DNA from: Pantoea sp. Ep11b
Lineage (GTDB): Bacteria > Pseudomonadota > Gammaproteobacteria > Enterobacterales > Enterobacteriaceae
Direction: 5' to 3'
Length of the DNA stretch: 64,000 nt
Assembly (NCBI RefSeq): GCF_040783975.1
Contig: NZ_CP160631.1
Coordinates: forward strand, 434,001 to 498,000
Shown here: piece by piece, positions 37,011 through 49,300 of the stretch
Position numbering within the stretch: position 1 is the first letter of the stretch
Layout: the number at the start of each line of letters is the position of its first letter
Position numbers and translations under genes: made by a program
Notes under the pieces: model-generated
Seen by the model: only the letters and a program-made list of their open reading frames with translations
Databases searched by the model: none
What the model was told of the DNA's origin: nothing

Positions 37011-37998
37011 CCAGGTGACGGGTATCGAGGCGTTTCAGTGCCATCCCCAGCAGCAGGCTGCCGCCCAGCGTCAGCCCGAACACCCACGGCAGGTCGAGCC
37101 ACGGCCGCGACATATCGTCGTAGTGATGCGTGCGCAGATAGTGAATAAACAGTGCATGAAAGCCGTAGATCGGCAGTGAATAGCGCGCAATCACGGTAAA
37201 TCCGGGCAGCGTGCGCTGATTCTGGCTGTTTTTGAAGACGACCAGCAGGCTGATGGCGGCAATAAACACCAGCGGACCACAGTAGAGATACCACGTATCG
37301 TTAAAGGCGCCGTTCACGATCAGCGCCTTTTTCGTGCCCAGCGTAATGCCAGTCACACAGGCGATAAACAGCCCGGCCGCCAGCGGCGTCAGGCCGCGCC
37401 GCTGTGTCTCCATGCTGCCGATAGCCCGTCCCAGCAGCGCATAAAGCAGGTAGTAAATGCTGTCGCCGCTGACATAGAGGTTGACCGGCAGGAAATGGAA
37501 CGGCCCCAGCGACTGGCTGACCGTATTAGGGTTGGCGAGCACCGCCAGCACCAGCACCAGCAGCGCCACGTAACGCGCCTGCACGTTTTTGACCTGAATC
37601 AGCGGCGACAGCAGATAGATGCCGATCAGCGCAAAGAAAAACCACAGGTGATAAAAGACCGGTTTCTGCAGCATCTTCAGGATCGACCGTCCCTCGCTGA
37701 TGGGCGTCAGCCAGGTGATATAGGCCAGGGAGACCGCGCTGTAGAAGAGCAGGCAGAGCACCAGCCGCAGCATATGGCGCGGCTGGGCGCTGCGTTCGCC
37801 GAAGAACAGGTAGCCGGAGATCATAAAGAACAGCGGCACACAGACGCGCGAGGCGGAATTGAGCAGGTTTGCCACATCCCAGGTCGTGCCGGTTACCGCC
37901 ATCGGCCCGGTGATATACCAGGTGGTGGTGTGAATCACGATCACCATCAGGCAGGCGACCGCGCGTAAATTGTCGATCCAGTATATCTTCTGCGGCAT
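37003..37998 (-). CDS. wecH: Acyltransferase-3 family membrane protein WecH (YiaH)
   Basis: A 331-residue inner-membrane O-acetyltransferase with about ten helices. It closely matches E. coli WecH (YiaH), which acetylates N-acetylglucosamine residues of enterobacterial common antigen. YWIDNLRAVACLMVIVIHTT carries the catalytic histidine, and RVCVPLFFMISGYLFFGERS is the family signature. ATG 37998 (MPQKIYW) is chosen rather than a longer upstream frame. It lies divergently from glyQ, as in E. coli. Confidence 0.92.
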   Translation of the reverse strand: MPQKIYWIDNLRAVACLMVIVIHTTTWYITGPMAVTGTTWDVANLLNSASRVCVPLFFMISGYLFFGERSAQPRHMLRLVLCLLFYSAVSLAYITWLTPISEGRSILKMLQKPVFYHLWFFFALIGIYLLSPLIQVKNVQARYVALLVLVLAVLANPNTVSQSLGPFHFLPVNLYVSGDSIYYLLYALLGRAIGSMETQRRGLTPLAAGLFIACVTGITLGTKKALIVNGAFNDTWYLYCGPLVFIAAISLLVVFKNSQNQRTLPGFTVIARYSLPIYGFHALFIHYLRTHHYDDMSRPWLDLPWVFGLTLGGSLLLGMALKRLDTRHLVS

Positions 37999-38216
37999 GG
38001 CGTCCTCTTGCGCATAGCGTCCGTGCGGAAAAGGGTAGCCAAATGCGACCCGGTCAACAACTGCCGTCAGCACGATTCGGAGCCCTCTGTATGGCCGCCC
38101 ACCCGCCTGTCTGCACGGCCCGGCAGCGGCAGGGATTTACGGCTGCACATCGCGCGGTCAAAGGGTATACTGTCGGCCTCTTTTTTTAATCTAACCGAAG
38201 CGCGTGCACACTCAAC

Positions 38217-39128
38217 ATGCAAAAGTTTGATACCAAAACCTTTCAGGGGCTGATCCTGACCTTGCAGGATTACTGGGCGCGTCAGGGCTGCACCATTGTC
38301 CAACCGCTGGACATGGAAGTGGGCGCTGGCACTTCACATCCTATGACCTGCCTGCGCGCACTCGGCCCGGAGCCGATCGCCGCCGCTTACGTGCAGCCAT
38401 CGCGCCGTCCGACCGATGGCCGTTACGGTGAAAACCCGAACCGTCTGCAGCACTATTACCAGTTCCAGGTGATCATCAAACCTTCACCGGACAACATTCA
38501 GGAGCTCTACCTGGGCTCGCTGAAAGAGCTGGGTATGGATCCGACGGTGCATGACATTCGCTTCGTGGAAGATAACTGGGAAAACCCGACGCTGGGTGCC
38601 TGGGGACTCGGCTGGGAAGTCTGGCTCAACGGCATGGAAGTGACGCAGTTCACCTACTTCCAGCAGGTGGGTGGCCTGGAGTGTAAGCCGGTGACCGGTG
38701 AGATCACCTACGGCCTGGAGCGTCTGGCGATGTACATCCAGGGCGTCGACAGCGTGTACGATCTGGTCTGGAGCGACGGCCCGCTGGGGAAAACCACCTA
38801 CGGCGACGTGTTCCATCAGAACGAAGTGGAGCAGTCCACCTATAACTTCGAATACGCCGATGTTGATTTCCTCTTTACCTGCTTCGAGCAGTACGAGAAA
38901 GAGGCGCAGCATCTGCTGGCGCTGGAAAAACCGCTGCCACTGCCCGCTTATGAACGCATTCTGAAAGCGGCGCACAGCTTCAACCTGCTGGATGCCCGTA
39001 AAGCGATCTCGGTGACGGAGCGTCAGCGCTACATTCTGCGCATTCGTACCCTGACTAAAGCCGTGGCTGAAGCTTACTACGCCTCTCGCGAGGCGATGGG
39101 CTTCCCGATGTGCAATAACAAAAAGTAA
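38217..39128 (+). CDS. glyQ: Glycyl-tRNA synthetase alpha subunit
   Basis: The catalytic class II subunit of the tetrameric glycyl-tRNA synthetase. 303 residues, with [16 protein letters not shown] at the start, [20 protein letters not shown] (motif 2) and [16 protein letters not shown] (motif 3). It is almost identical in length and sequence to E. coli GlyQ and forms an operon with glyS, 9 bases apart. The ATG overlaps no other frame. Confidence 0.97.
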   Translation: MQKFDTKTFQGLILTLQDYWARQGCTIVQPLDMEVGAGTSHPMTCLRALGPEPIAAAYVQPSRRPTDGRYGENPNRLQHYYQFQVIIKPSPDNIQELYLGSLKELGMDPTVHDIRFVEDNWENPTLGAWGLGWEVWLNGMEVTQFTYFQQVGGLECKPVTGEITYGLERLAMYIQGVDSVYDLVWSDGPLGKTTYGDVFHQNEVEQSTYNFEYADVDFLFTCFEQYEKEAQHLLALEKPLPLPAYERILKAAHSFNLLDARKAISVTERQRYILRIRTLTKAVAEAYYASREAMGFPMCNNKK

Positions 39129-39137
39129 GAGGCAGCC

Positions 39138-41207
39138 ATGACTGAACAAACCTTCCTGGTGGAGATCGGCACCGAAGAGCTGCCACCAAAAGCCCTGCGC
39201 AGCCTGGCAGAAGCCTTTGCCGCACAGGTGACCGCTGAACTGGATGCAGCCAACCTGAGCCACGGCGAGGTCAGCTGGTTTGCTGCACCGCGTCGTCTGG
39301 CGCTGAAAGTCGCAAACCTGAGCGCCGCACAGCCCGATCGGGAAGTGGAGAAGCGCGGCCCGGCCGTCGCGGCTGCCTTTGACGCCGACGGTAACGCTAC
39401 CAAAGCGGCCGAAGGCTGGGCACGCGGAAACGGCATCACTGTTGACCAGGCCGAACGCCTCGCCACCGATAAAGGCGAATGGCTGGTTTATCGCGCTCAG
39501 GTCAAAGGCGAAGCGGCCCAGGCGCTGCTGCCGTCAATGATCGCGACCGCACTCAGCAAGCTGCCGGTGCCAAAACTGATGCGCTGGGGCGACAGCGATG
39601 TGCAGTTTGTCCGTCCGGTGCATACCGTCGTGATGCTGCTGGGTGATGCGCTGATCCCGGGCACCATTCTGGGCATTGAGTCCGGACGTCACATTCGCGG
39701 TCACCGCTTTATGGGCGAAAACGACATCATCCTTGAACACGCCGATCACTATCCTGACGTGCTGGAAAAACGCGGTAAAGTGATCGCCGATTATCAGACC
39801 CGTAAAGCGATGATCAAAGCCGATGCTGAAGCTGCGGCGCGTCGTCTGGGTGGCAACGCCGACATCAGCGACAGCCTGCTGGAAGAGGTGACATCGCTGG
39901 TGGAGTGGCCGGTCGTCCTGACCGCGACCTTTGAAGAGAAATTCCTCAAGGTGCCTGCGGAAGCGTTGGTCTACACCATGAAAGGCGACCAGAAATATTT
40001 CCCGGTGTATGACAATGACGGCAACCTGCTGCCGAATTTCATTTTCGTCACCAATATCGAGTCCAGCGATCCGCGCCAGATTATTTCTGGCAACGAGAAA
40101 GTGGTGCGTCCCCGCCTGGCCGATGCCGAGTTCTTCTTTAATACCGACCGCAAAAAGCGCCTGGAAGATCATCTGCCCCGTCTGGAGACGGTGCTGTTCC
40201 AGAAAGAGCTGGGCACGCTGCGCGATAAAACCGATCGCATTCAGGCTCTGGCGGGCTGGATTGCCGGTGAGATTGGCGCAGATGTGAATCACGCTACCCG
40301 CGCGGGCCTGCTGTCGAAGTGTGACCTGATGACCAACATGGTCTTCGAGTTCACCGACACCCAGGGTGTGATGGGCATGCACTACGCGCGCCACGACGGC
40401 GAAGCCGAAGACGTGGCGGTGGCGCTGAATGAGCAGTATCAGCCGCGCTTTGCGGGTGACGATCTGCCCTCCAGCCCGGTCGCCTGTGCGCTGGCGATTG
40501 CCGATAAAATGGATACGCTCGCCGGTATTTTCGGCATCGGCCAGCATCCAAAAGGCGATAAAGATCCGTTTGCACTGCGTCGTGCGGCGCTGGGCGTCCT
40601 GCGCATCATCGTTGAGAAGAACCTGCCGCTCGACCTGCAGACGCTGACCGAACAGGCGGTGCGTCTCTATGGCAGCAAGCTGAGCAATGCCCGCGTCGTC
40701 GACGATGTGATCGACTTTATGCTGGGCCGCTTCCGCGCCTGGTATCAGGAAGAGGGGCACAGCATCGATACGCTGCAGGCCGTGCTGGCGCGTCGTCCGA
40801 CTCGTCCGGCGGACTTTGATGCCCGTATGAAAGCGGTGTCACACTTCCGTACGCTGGAGGCTGCGGCCGCACTGGCGGCAGCGAACAAGCGCGTCTCTAA
40901 CATCCTGGCGAAATCGACCGAAACGCTGAACGACAGCGTGCAGGCGTCGCTGCTGAAAGAGAACGAAGAGATCCAGCTGGCGACCTTTGTGACCGCGCTG
41001 AGCAGCAAGCTGCAGCCCTACTTCGCGGAAGGCCGCTATCAGGATGCGCTGGTCGAACTGGCCCAGTTGCGGACTGCGGTAGACAACTTCTTCGATAAGG
41101 TGATGGTCAACGCCGACGATCAGGCGGTGCGGGTCAATCGCCTGACGCTGCTGTCTAAACTGCGTGAACTGTTCCTGCAGGTCGCGGATATCTCGCTGCT
41201 GCAGTAA
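39138..41207 (+). CDS. glyS: Glycyl-tRNA synthetase beta subunit
   Basis: The tRNA-binding subunit, 689 residues, from [20 protein letters not shown] to [12 protein letters not shown]. It contains the central HD-like domain ([11 protein letters not shown]) and the C-terminal anticodon-binding DALR domain ([15 protein letters not shown]). It completes the alpha2beta2 enzyme with GlyQ. A strong intrinsic terminator follows at 41224-41252. Confidence 0.97.
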   Translation: MTEQTFLVEIGTEELPPKALRSLAEAFAAQVTAELDAANLSHGEVSWFAAPRRLALKVANLSAAQPDREVEKRGPAVAAAFDADGNATKAAEGWARGNGITVDQAERLATDKGEWLVYRAQVKGEAAQALLPSMIATALSKLPVPKLMRWGDSDVQFVRPVHTVVMLLGDALIPGTILGIESGRHIRGHRFMGENDIILEHADHYPDVLEKRGKVIADYQTRKAMIKADAEAAARRLGGNADISDSLLEEVTSLVEWPVVLTATFEEKFLKVPAEALVYTMKGDQKYFPVYDNDGNLLPNFIFVTNIESSDPRQIISGNEKVVRPRLADAEFFFNTDRKKRLEDHLPRLETVLFQKELGTLRDKTDRIQALAGWIAGEIGADVNHATRAGLLSKCDLMTNMVFEFTDTQGVMGMHYARHDGEAEDVAVALNEQYQPRFAGDDLPSSPVACALAIADKMDTLAGIFGIGQHPKGDKDPFALRRAALGVLRIIVEKNLPLDLQTLTEQAVRLYGSKLSNARVVDDVIDFMLGRFRAWYQEEGHSIDTLQAVLARRPTRPADFDARMKAVSHFRTLEAAAALAAANKRVSNILAKSTETLNDSVQASLLKENEEIQLATFVTALSSKLQPYFAEGRYQDALVELAQLRTAVDNFFDKVMVNADDQAVRVNRLTLLSKLRELFLQVADISLLQ

Positions 41208-41572
41208 TGTGATTAGCCGTGCGAAAAAGGGACGAGAAATCGTCCCTTTTTTGTGGGTTTCAATCACATGTTTCAATCCGGGCGATAAACATTCTCGCCA
41301 GCCTCTCTGCGTTCAGGGCAAAAATCCGCTCAGTCGCTTTGCGGACGGCTGAAAATTCATAAATCAGCAACTTAACTGAATCTTATGGCGCATTTAGCCT
41401 GAAAATTCAGTTTGCTGCTTCATCTCCTTTGCCCGTCTTCATGCCATTTTTACCCGCTATCCGCAGGTTAAGAAACCGCCTGAAAAGTAGTCTTACCCCT
41501 TGTTTTTCCTCTCTCCAGAGCGATAATCCGCCAAAAGTTACACCCGGTTACATTTAGTGAAATGGAATTTTC
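41208..41572. other. Junction between glyS and the two-partner-secretion locus
   Basis: This 365-base gap holds the glyQS terminator and then AT-richer sequence leading to the transporter gene. GTTACACCCGGTTACATTTAG near 41535-41555 contains a repeated GTTACA. I see no gene. It is the left boundary of the accessory island and presumably contains the island promoter. Confidence 0.5.
41224..41252 (+). terminator. Intrinsic terminator of glyQS
   Basis: AAAAGGGACGA and TCGTCCCTTTT pair around GAAA, ending in a T-run, 17 bases after the glyS stop. The structure can work in both directions. Confidence 0.88.
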
Positions 41573-43309
41573 ATGAAAAGGATTTTTTTACTGCGCAGGC
41601 CTGCGTCACTACGTTTGCCCGGCATGATGGCAGGGGCGATATCCTGCGCTGCTTTACCGCTGATGGCTGCGCCACCTGTTAATCTCCCCCCTGAAGAAAG
41701 TCTGACGATTGATAGCCGCGAGCAACTGCGCCAGCAGCTGCGCGAGCGCCTGCTGCAACAGCAGAATGCACCGCAGGTGGATGAACATCTTTCGCGTCCG
41801 GATCGTCCTCTGCCAGGTTATCCGGTCAGTGAACATCCCTGCTTTGCCATTAATCAGATCGCCCTGACGGGCGAAGCAGCCAGCCGTTTTCAGTGGGCAC
41901 TTGATGCTGCCGCCGACGCTAAAGGCCGCTGTCTGGGCGGGCAGGGCATCACGCTGATCATCAACAAAGTGCAGAATGCGATTCTTGCCAGAGGCTATGT
42001 CACGACCCGTGTAATGGCGCAGGAACAGGATCTGACCAAAGGAGTTTTAACGCTGACGCTGCAGCCTGGCCGCATCGGACAGATTCGCTTCGAAGAACCT
42101 GTTTCCTGGCGCGGACGGCTGTGGAATGCCGTTCCGGCGTCATCGGGCGATATTTTGAATCTGCGTGATATTGAGCAGGGTCTGGAGAACTTTAAGCGGG
42201 TGCCCAGCGCCAGTGCCGACATTAAGATCGTGCCGGGCGAGCAGGAAGCGACCAGCGATCTGCAGGTCAACTGGCATGAAGGCAGACCGGTGCGGCTCAA
42301 TCTGGGGCTGGATGATAGCGGCTCTGAAAGTACCGGACGCTACCTCGGTTCCGCCACGCTGGCGGTGGATGCGCCTTTTGCGCAAAACGACCTTTTTTAC
42401 GCCAGCATCGGCAAAAATCTGTTTGAGCATGGGCCGTTCGGCAACCGCTCGCACACCCTGAATTACGTTTTCCCGATCGGGTACTGGGCCGTCTCCGGCA
42501 ACTATAACGACTACACCTATCACCAGAACATCCCCAATGCCAATGAGGTGCTGCGCTACAGCGGTAAGAGCGACAACGCCCAGCTCACGGTCTCCCGCTT
42601 GCTCTATCGCGACCAGTCCAACAAAACCACGCTGAATATGCGCGGCTACCGCAAACACTCCACCAACGCCGTCAACAATATCGACATAGAGCAGCAAAAG
42701 CGGCGCACCGCGGGCTGGGAGTTGGGCCTGAATCAGCACAGCTATTTTGGCAGCAGCACGCTGGACGCGAATATCGCCTGGCGGCGTGGCACCGGAGCGT
42801 TTAATGCACTGCCTGCGCCGGAAGAGTCGCGTCATCAGGGCAGCGCGCGTACCGGCATACTGCTGGGCGACCTCGGCATCAACCATCCTTTCGCCCTGGG
42901 CGAGCAGCCCTGGCGGATTTACAGCAGCGTGCGTGGCCAGTGGAGTCCGAATGCCCTGACGCCACAGGAGCGCATGGCGATTGCCGGGCGTTATACGGTG
43001 CGCGGCTTCGACGGTGAACAGATGCTGTCAGGCGAAAAGGGTCTGCTGTGGCGCAACGAAATGGGCTGGAATCTTTTCTCACGCGGACATGAGCTCTATC
43101 TGGCGGCTGATTATGGCCGGGTAAGCGGGCCTGGAGCCGGGATCTGGTCGGGCATCAGCTGGCAGGCAGTGCCATTGGCGTACGCGGCTCGCTCTGGGGC
43201 CGGTTCAGCTACGACCTGTTTGCGGGCGTGCCGCTCTATAAACCGGCGGGTTTTCATACATCAGGCGCGACGGCGGGTTTCAGCGTTAACCTGGAAATCT
43301 GACCAATAA
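41573..43309 (+). CDS. Two-partner-secretion outer-membrane transporter (CdiB/ShlB/FhaC-like), C-terminus frameshifted
   Basis: A 578-residue TpsB. It has a signal peptide (about residues 1-32), a polypeptide-transport POTRA region (ACFAINQI-like segment, ARGYVTTRVMAQEQDLTKG) and a 16-strand barrel with the plug motif RYTVRGFDGEQ near residue 485. Up to residue 522 the match is good. From 523 the frame becomes unlike any barrel and ends ALTWKSDQ. The -1 frame from 43141 restores a typical ending (QLAGSAIGVRG, FSYDLFAGVPLYKPAGF, FSVNLEI) with a stop at 43300-43302. A one-base deletion near 43139-43141 is therefore likely. Without the true last strands the barrel should not assemble, unless the base is a sequencing error. 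Confidence 0.85.
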   Translation: MKRIFLLRRPASLRLPGMMAGAISCAALPLMAAPPVNLPPEESLTIDSREQLRQQLRERLLQQQNAPQVDEHLSRPDRPLPGYPVSEHPCFAINQIALTGEAASRFQWALDAAADAKGRCLGGQGITLIINKVQNAILARGYVTTRVMAQEQDLTKGVLTLTLQPGRIGQIRFEEPVSWRGRLWNAVPASSGDILNLRDIEQGLENFKRVPSASADIKIVPGEQEATSDLQVNWHEGRPVRLNLGLDDSGSESTGRYLGSATLAVDAPFAQNDLFYASIGKNLFEHGPFGNRSHTLNYVFPIGYWAVSGNYNDYTYHQNIPNANEVLRYSGKSDNAQLTVSRLLYRDQSNKTTLNMRGYRKHSTNAVNNIDIEQQKRRTAGWELGLNQHSYFGSSTLDANIAWRRGTGAFNALPAPEESRHQGSARTGILLGDLGINHPFALGEQPWRIYSSVRGQWSPNALTPQERMAIAGRYTVRGFDGEQMLSGEKGLLWRNEMGWNLFSRGHELYLAADYGRVSGPGAGIWSGISWQAVPLAYAARSGAGSATTCLRACRSINRRVFIHQARRRVSALTWKSDQ

Positions 43310-43360
43310 AGCGGGCGATCCCGCTGGCTGAACTTCTGACTTTCACACGGATGTGACCCC

Positions 43361-46300
43361 ATGAATAAACATTGCTATCGCATTATCTTCAGCCGGACCC
43401 ATGGTGAGCTCCGGGTGGTGTCAGAACTTGCCCGCAGTTGCAGCACGGAACCCGGCCAGAGCCGTGGCAACGGCGCGCCGCGTCTTTGGGTCACGTTACG
43501 CCGCACGACGTGGCTGCTTGGACTGGCGCTGTGTGCCGGGCCAGCACTGGCAAACGGCATTGTGGCGGACAATAGTGCGATGCCCGGTCAGCGACCAGAC
43601 GTCATCGCTACGCAGAACGGGCTGCCGCAGGTCAATATTACTGCGCCTAATCAGGCAGGTATCTCGCATAACCAGTATCAGCAGTTCGATGTCGCGCAGA
43701 ACGGTGCCATCCTGAATAACTCCGCAGTGATGACCTCCACGCAACTGGCCGGAATGATTCAGGGCAACCCCAACCTCAAGCCCGGCGCAGCACCGGCGCG
43801 GGTGATCCTCAACGAAGTGAACAGCAATAATCCCAGCCAGCTTCGCGGTTATATGGAAGTGGCGGGCGGACGGGCGCAGGTGATTGTCGCTAACCCGGCG
43901 GGGATCGTCTGCAACGGATGCGGCACGATCAATGCCGGGCGCATGACGCTGACCACCGGCAAACCGCAGCTCAACGCTGACGGCAGCCTGGCGGGTTATC
44001 AGGTTGAACGTGGTGTGGTGCGCATTGAAGGCGGCGGACTCAACGGCGATCCCCGCCATGATACTGAGTATGTTGACGTCCTGGCCCGCGCGGTGGAGAT
44101 CAATGCGGGCGTCTGGGCCAAAAAGGAGCTGGCGGTGGTGGCCGGTCGCAACCGCGTAAGCGCAGACGCGCAGACGGTCACACCGCTGGCTGACGACGGC
44201 AGCGCCAGACCTGAACTGGCGATCGACATGGGCCAGATGGGCGGCATGTACAGCGGCCAGATCCGCATGATTGGCACCGAAGCGGGCGTCGGCGTGCGGA
44301 ATCAGAACGCTCAGGTGCAGGCGGGTAAAACGCTGGTAGTGAGCAGCGAAGGCAAACTCGTCTGGCAATCAGCGGCACAGGATGGCGTTACCCAGGCCGG
44401 TGGTAACATCAGCCTGGCGGCCAGAGATAGCGTTGATTATCAGGGCAAACTCCACAGTGGCGGTCAGCTGACGGTTCAGAGTCGGGAAGGCGGGATTACC
44501 CAGTCCGGCACCCTGGCGGCGGCAGGTGATGTGCAACTGAAGGCGGCCCGCAGCATTCAGAGCAGTGGACACCTGCTGGCAGGCAGCGACGCCAGCAGCC
44601 AGATTGTGCAGGAAGCCAGTCTGCAACTGGAGAGCCAGGATACTATTCGCGCCAGCGGCAGCCTGTTGAGCAAAAAAGAGGTCAGCGCGCGCGGACGCCG
44701 GGTCGATCTCAGTGGCGCTCAGGTTGCCGCCAGCCGCGCCTCTCTGATTGCTCAGGAAGAGGGTGTTGCTGTACGGCAGTCGGTCATCAACAGTGATGAA
44801 CTGACGATTAATACCGCAGGTGATATCGACGCGCAGCAGGCACAAATCAGCGCCGGACGCTGGCAGATCGATGGACGCAGCCTGTTCAGCCAGCAGGCGG
44901 GATGGTCGCAGACCGGAAGTGGCGAAAGCCGCTTTACGTTGTCTGGCGGGCTCGACAACAGCGACGGCTCGATTGAGAGCCAGCAGCTCAATCTGCAGAG
45001 CATCTCGCTGAACAACCAGCGTGGCCGGATGGTTGCACTGGATAACGCGGCGCAGCACTGGCGGGTTGAAGGACTGCTCGACAACACCTCGGGTGAACTG
45101 GGCAGCAACGGCGATTTGGCGCTTGAGGCAGGCAGCCTGAATAACCAGAGCGGCACCGTCAAAACACAGGCGTCGCTGGCGATCACTGCCCGTGACGCGG
45201 TTAATAACAGTCAGGGTAATCTGCTGGCCGGTAATGTGCTGACGCTCAGCGCAGGCGGCGATCTGGATAATCACGCGGGTACCCTGAACGGCGGCCAGCT
45301 GTCGCTGAACGCGCAGCATCTGAACAATGTGCAGGGCGAGATCATCAGCCAGCGCGATCTGAGCCTGACAGCAAGCGGACTGGACAACACAGAGGGCAAA
45401 CTGATTGCGCTGCAGGATCTGAGCCTGACGACGACACAGGGCCTGGACAACCGCGGCGGCTGGGTCGAAGCGGGTCATTATCTTTTGCTCAACAGCGGCG
45501 GATTCTGGCAAAACAGCGGTGGGACGGCGCAGGGTGGTGAGCGGGTCACGGCAACGGCAGATCAACTCAATAACGCCAGCGGCCGTTTGCAGTCTGGCGG
45601 CGATCTGGTCCTGACCAGCCGCGGCGATATCCTCAACCAGGGTGGCAAACTCACGGCGCAAAACGCCCTCGCGGTCCATGGCTCCTCCGCGACACTGTTT
45701 GATAACGATGGCGGGTCGCTGCAAAGTGGCGGCGATCTGCTGCTTCAGGGTGGTGCGCTGAGCAATCGCCAGTCAGGACAGGTGCTTAGCCAGCAGGCGC
45801 TGACGCTCAACCTGGCGGGTGACTGGGACAATCAGGGCGGCACCCTGACCGGTAATGGCCGCACGCAGGCAAGCGCTGTGAATCTGTTTAATGCTCAGGG
45901 TGCCATCAATGCGCTGGACACCCTGGATATGCAGTTCACCGGTCATCTGGATAACAGCAACGGCCGCATCTTCAGCCGCTTAAGCCAGACGCTTCAGGCG
46001 CAGGAGATCGGGAATGCGCAGGGATGGATGGGCAGCCAGGCGCGCTGGACTGCCACGACTGCTGGTTTCGATAACACGGCCGGCAGCGTGCAAAGTCAGC
46101 AGCAGACTGAACTCTCAGCAAACTGGCTCAGTAACGCCAGCGGTGTATTGCAGTCGGCTTCTGGCATGGCGTTACGCGTTGCGCAGACTATCAACAACCT
46201 GGCGGGTAAAGTTTCTGCTCAGCAGCAACTAACCGTTCAGGGTCAGACCGAAGGCAGCCGTACCGGTAACATAAACAATGCGGGCGGCCAGTGGCTGGCC

Positions 46301-49300
46301 GGTGAGGGGCTGGCCATCACCGCTGCGCGTCTCGATAACACCCAGGGCGGTCTGCTCTACAGTCAGCGGCAGTCGCGGCTGAATCTGGCCGGGGATCTGG
46401 ATAACCGGGCCGGTAAAGTGCAGAGCGGCAATGCGCTTCAGCTGGATGCGCAGACGCTGAACAATGCAGGCGGCAGCATCGACAGCCAGCAACAGCTCAC
46501 GCTAAACCTGCAGGGTTCGTTAGATAACAGCGGCGGCGCGGTACGCAGCAATGGCGGACAGCAGGTTAATGCCGCGACAATCGATAACCGTCAGGGCGTG
46601 TTCAGCAGCCGCGAGACGCTAAACCTGACCAGCGGACAGCTGGACAATACCGGCGGCACGCTGATCAGCCAGGGCGCGGGTCTCTACACCATCAATCTGC
46701 TCAACAACCAGCAGGGCAAAGTCCACAGCGGCGCTGCGCTGACGCTGGCGGCCGCGCAGCTGAATAACCAGGGCGGACAGCTGGTTGCCACCCAGGATTT
46801 AGTGCTGAACGCGACGACGATCGATAACAGCGCGCAGGGGGTGATGAGCAGCCAGGCGGCGGTGTCCTTGCAGGCAGATCGGCTGAGCAACCGCGACGCG
46901 GGTCTGATCCTCGGTACTACTCACACCGCCCTGACTGCCCGTGACATTGATAACAGCACCGGACGATTGCAAAGCGCCGGAACGCTTCTGCTGCGGGGCA
47001 TTGCCCGGCTGGATAACCGACAGGGGCAGATGCTGGCCAATGGCGATCTCGACATCAATGGTGATCTGCCGGCCACCGATTCCCCGCTTGTCCTGCTGAA
47101 TCAGGGTGGACGGCTGGAGAGTGCGGGCGCATTAAACATCCATGCACAGACCCTCGACAATCGGGGCGGTACGCTGCTGGGCCTGCAGGCTCTGACGCTG
47201 ACCGCGCAACAGGACTATACCCACCAGGCAGGCGAAACCCTCAGCAGTAATGGCACGGTGACCTTCTCGCTGAGCGGAGCGTTCACGAACCTGGCCGACT
47301 GGCTGCTGCCAGGTAATCTGATACTGAATGCCACGGCTATCACTAACCCAGCAATGCTGGTAGGCAAAACGGTGCAGCTCACGGCCGGTGCGCTGCTGAA
47401 CAGCGGGCGTCTTGAAGCGGACGCCCTGACGCTGAATGTCGACTCGCTGGATAACAGCGCGACCGTGATGGGCGATGAGGTCACCGTGCTGGGTCGGGTT
47501 ATCGATAACCATGGCCAGCCGGCAGTCATCGCGGCCACCGAAAGCCTGACGCTGGAAGCCCGCGAGCGGCTGAGCAACAAAGATGGCGCCTTGCTTTACA
47601 GCGGCGATCGTCTGTCGCTACTCAGCAATGACCTGATTGAGAACCGGGCGAGTTTTATCGAAGCCGACGGTGATATGACACTGGAGGCGCGACGGCTCGA
47701 TAATCTGCGCGAAAAACTGGTGATTGAGCGCGACGCTGAGACTAATGACTACAAGTGGCATCGATATAACTATTACTGGCGCTCTTACGGCGGAGAGACC
47801 AATACGGAACTCAGCACCATGGCGTCAACCACTCAGCAGCTGACCTTCCAGGATGAGGCGGCCGCGCAGAGTAATCCTTACGGCACGCTGCTGGCGATTG
47901 ACGCTGCAGGCAAACGCGCCCAGGTCCGTGTCATGAACAATCAGGGCGTGTTGACCGATCTGTGGGTTAACTATCTGGCGCTCAACCCCAATGCCGACGG
48001 CACCTATGCCATGACGTTCTATGAAACCCGTGGGTTGCGGCAAAAGCACGTCCCAACCCCTTACCAGAACACGGTTTGGCGCGAAGCAAACAGTGGACGT
48101 ATTGAGCAGTGGGATCCTGAAAAGCATATCGACATCGACAATGCGCCGTTCGTCACTGATTACAACAATTTTCGTGAACGAACTGTAACCGGCACTGTAA
48201 CGCGTGATCGGCTGGTCAGTGAAGGCATCGGCGCCCGTATCCTGGCGGGTGGCAACATGATCCTGCGCATCACCGGCGCGTTACTCAATGATGCCAGCGT
48301 GATCACGGCCAACGGCAATCTGACCGTGGATGGCGGTGGCAGCGTTGATAACCGGGGCTACTCGGTCAATGAGCGCCGTCAGGAACTAATTGTCGATCAT
48401 TATGACCAGAATACCCATCACTGGTATCCGACCTTCCATTCTGACCAGACCACTGCCCTGGCTACCGTTGACGGCATCATCACCGGCAACGGTAACGTCA
48501 GTATCAGCGGAGCGAACATCAGTAACACCACCGTTAATCAGGCGCAGGTTAGCCAGCTTGAGGCAGCGCTGCAGGCGGTCGACGCCGAGCGCGCGGAGTA
48601 TGAACGCAACCCGCTGGCTTTCACTATGGACGGTGTCGCTCACCATGACGGCGATACAGAGCTTGAGGCGGGTGACGATGCTCGCCCGCTGTTACCGGCT
48701 GAGCTGGCGCTGACGGCGCTGCAACAGCTGGAGAAAGTCGCCACAACTATCCCCAATAACGGCCTGTTCAGCCAGCATACCGCGGCGGGCAGTCCGTTCC
48801 TGGTGGTCACTGATGAGCGCTTTACGCGTCGGGATAAATTCATCAGCAGTGATTATCTGCTCGAACGGGTGGGCTATGACCCGTCGCAGGTGCATAAACG
48901 ACTGGGCGATGGTTTTTATGAGCAGCGGCTGGTGCGTGAGCAGGTCCTGAAACTGACCGGCAGGGCCTCTGTTAACGGCTTTGATGCGATGGCGCAGTAC
49001 CAGGCGTTGATGAACAACGGCTCAAAAGTGGCGCAGGATTTCCATCTGGTGCCGGGCGTGGCGCTGACGCCGCAACAGATTGCAGCACTGCAGCAGGATA
49101 TCGTCTGGCTGGTCAGCGAAACGGTTGATACGGCGAACGGCCCGCAGACCGTGTGGGTGCCAAAAGTTTATCTGGCACCGGCCACACTGCGCGTGACGGG
49201 CGCGGGCGCAGTAATTGGCGGCGGTAATCTGCAGCTCTCAGCGGGCAGCGTGACCAACGCAGGGAATCTCTTTGCGGACAAGGCGCTTTCCGTTGACAGC

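Noticed and set aside
38041..38216. Sigma-70 promoter for glyQ
   Set aside because: A TATACT hexamer lies at 38166-38171, but the matching -35 is poor, so it is not annotated.
41573..43309. Programmed frameshift as cause of the transporter frame change
   Set aside because: The shift point has no slippery heptamer followed by a stem, and the shifted end lies far into the barrel. A plain base deletion or a sequencing error is simpler.
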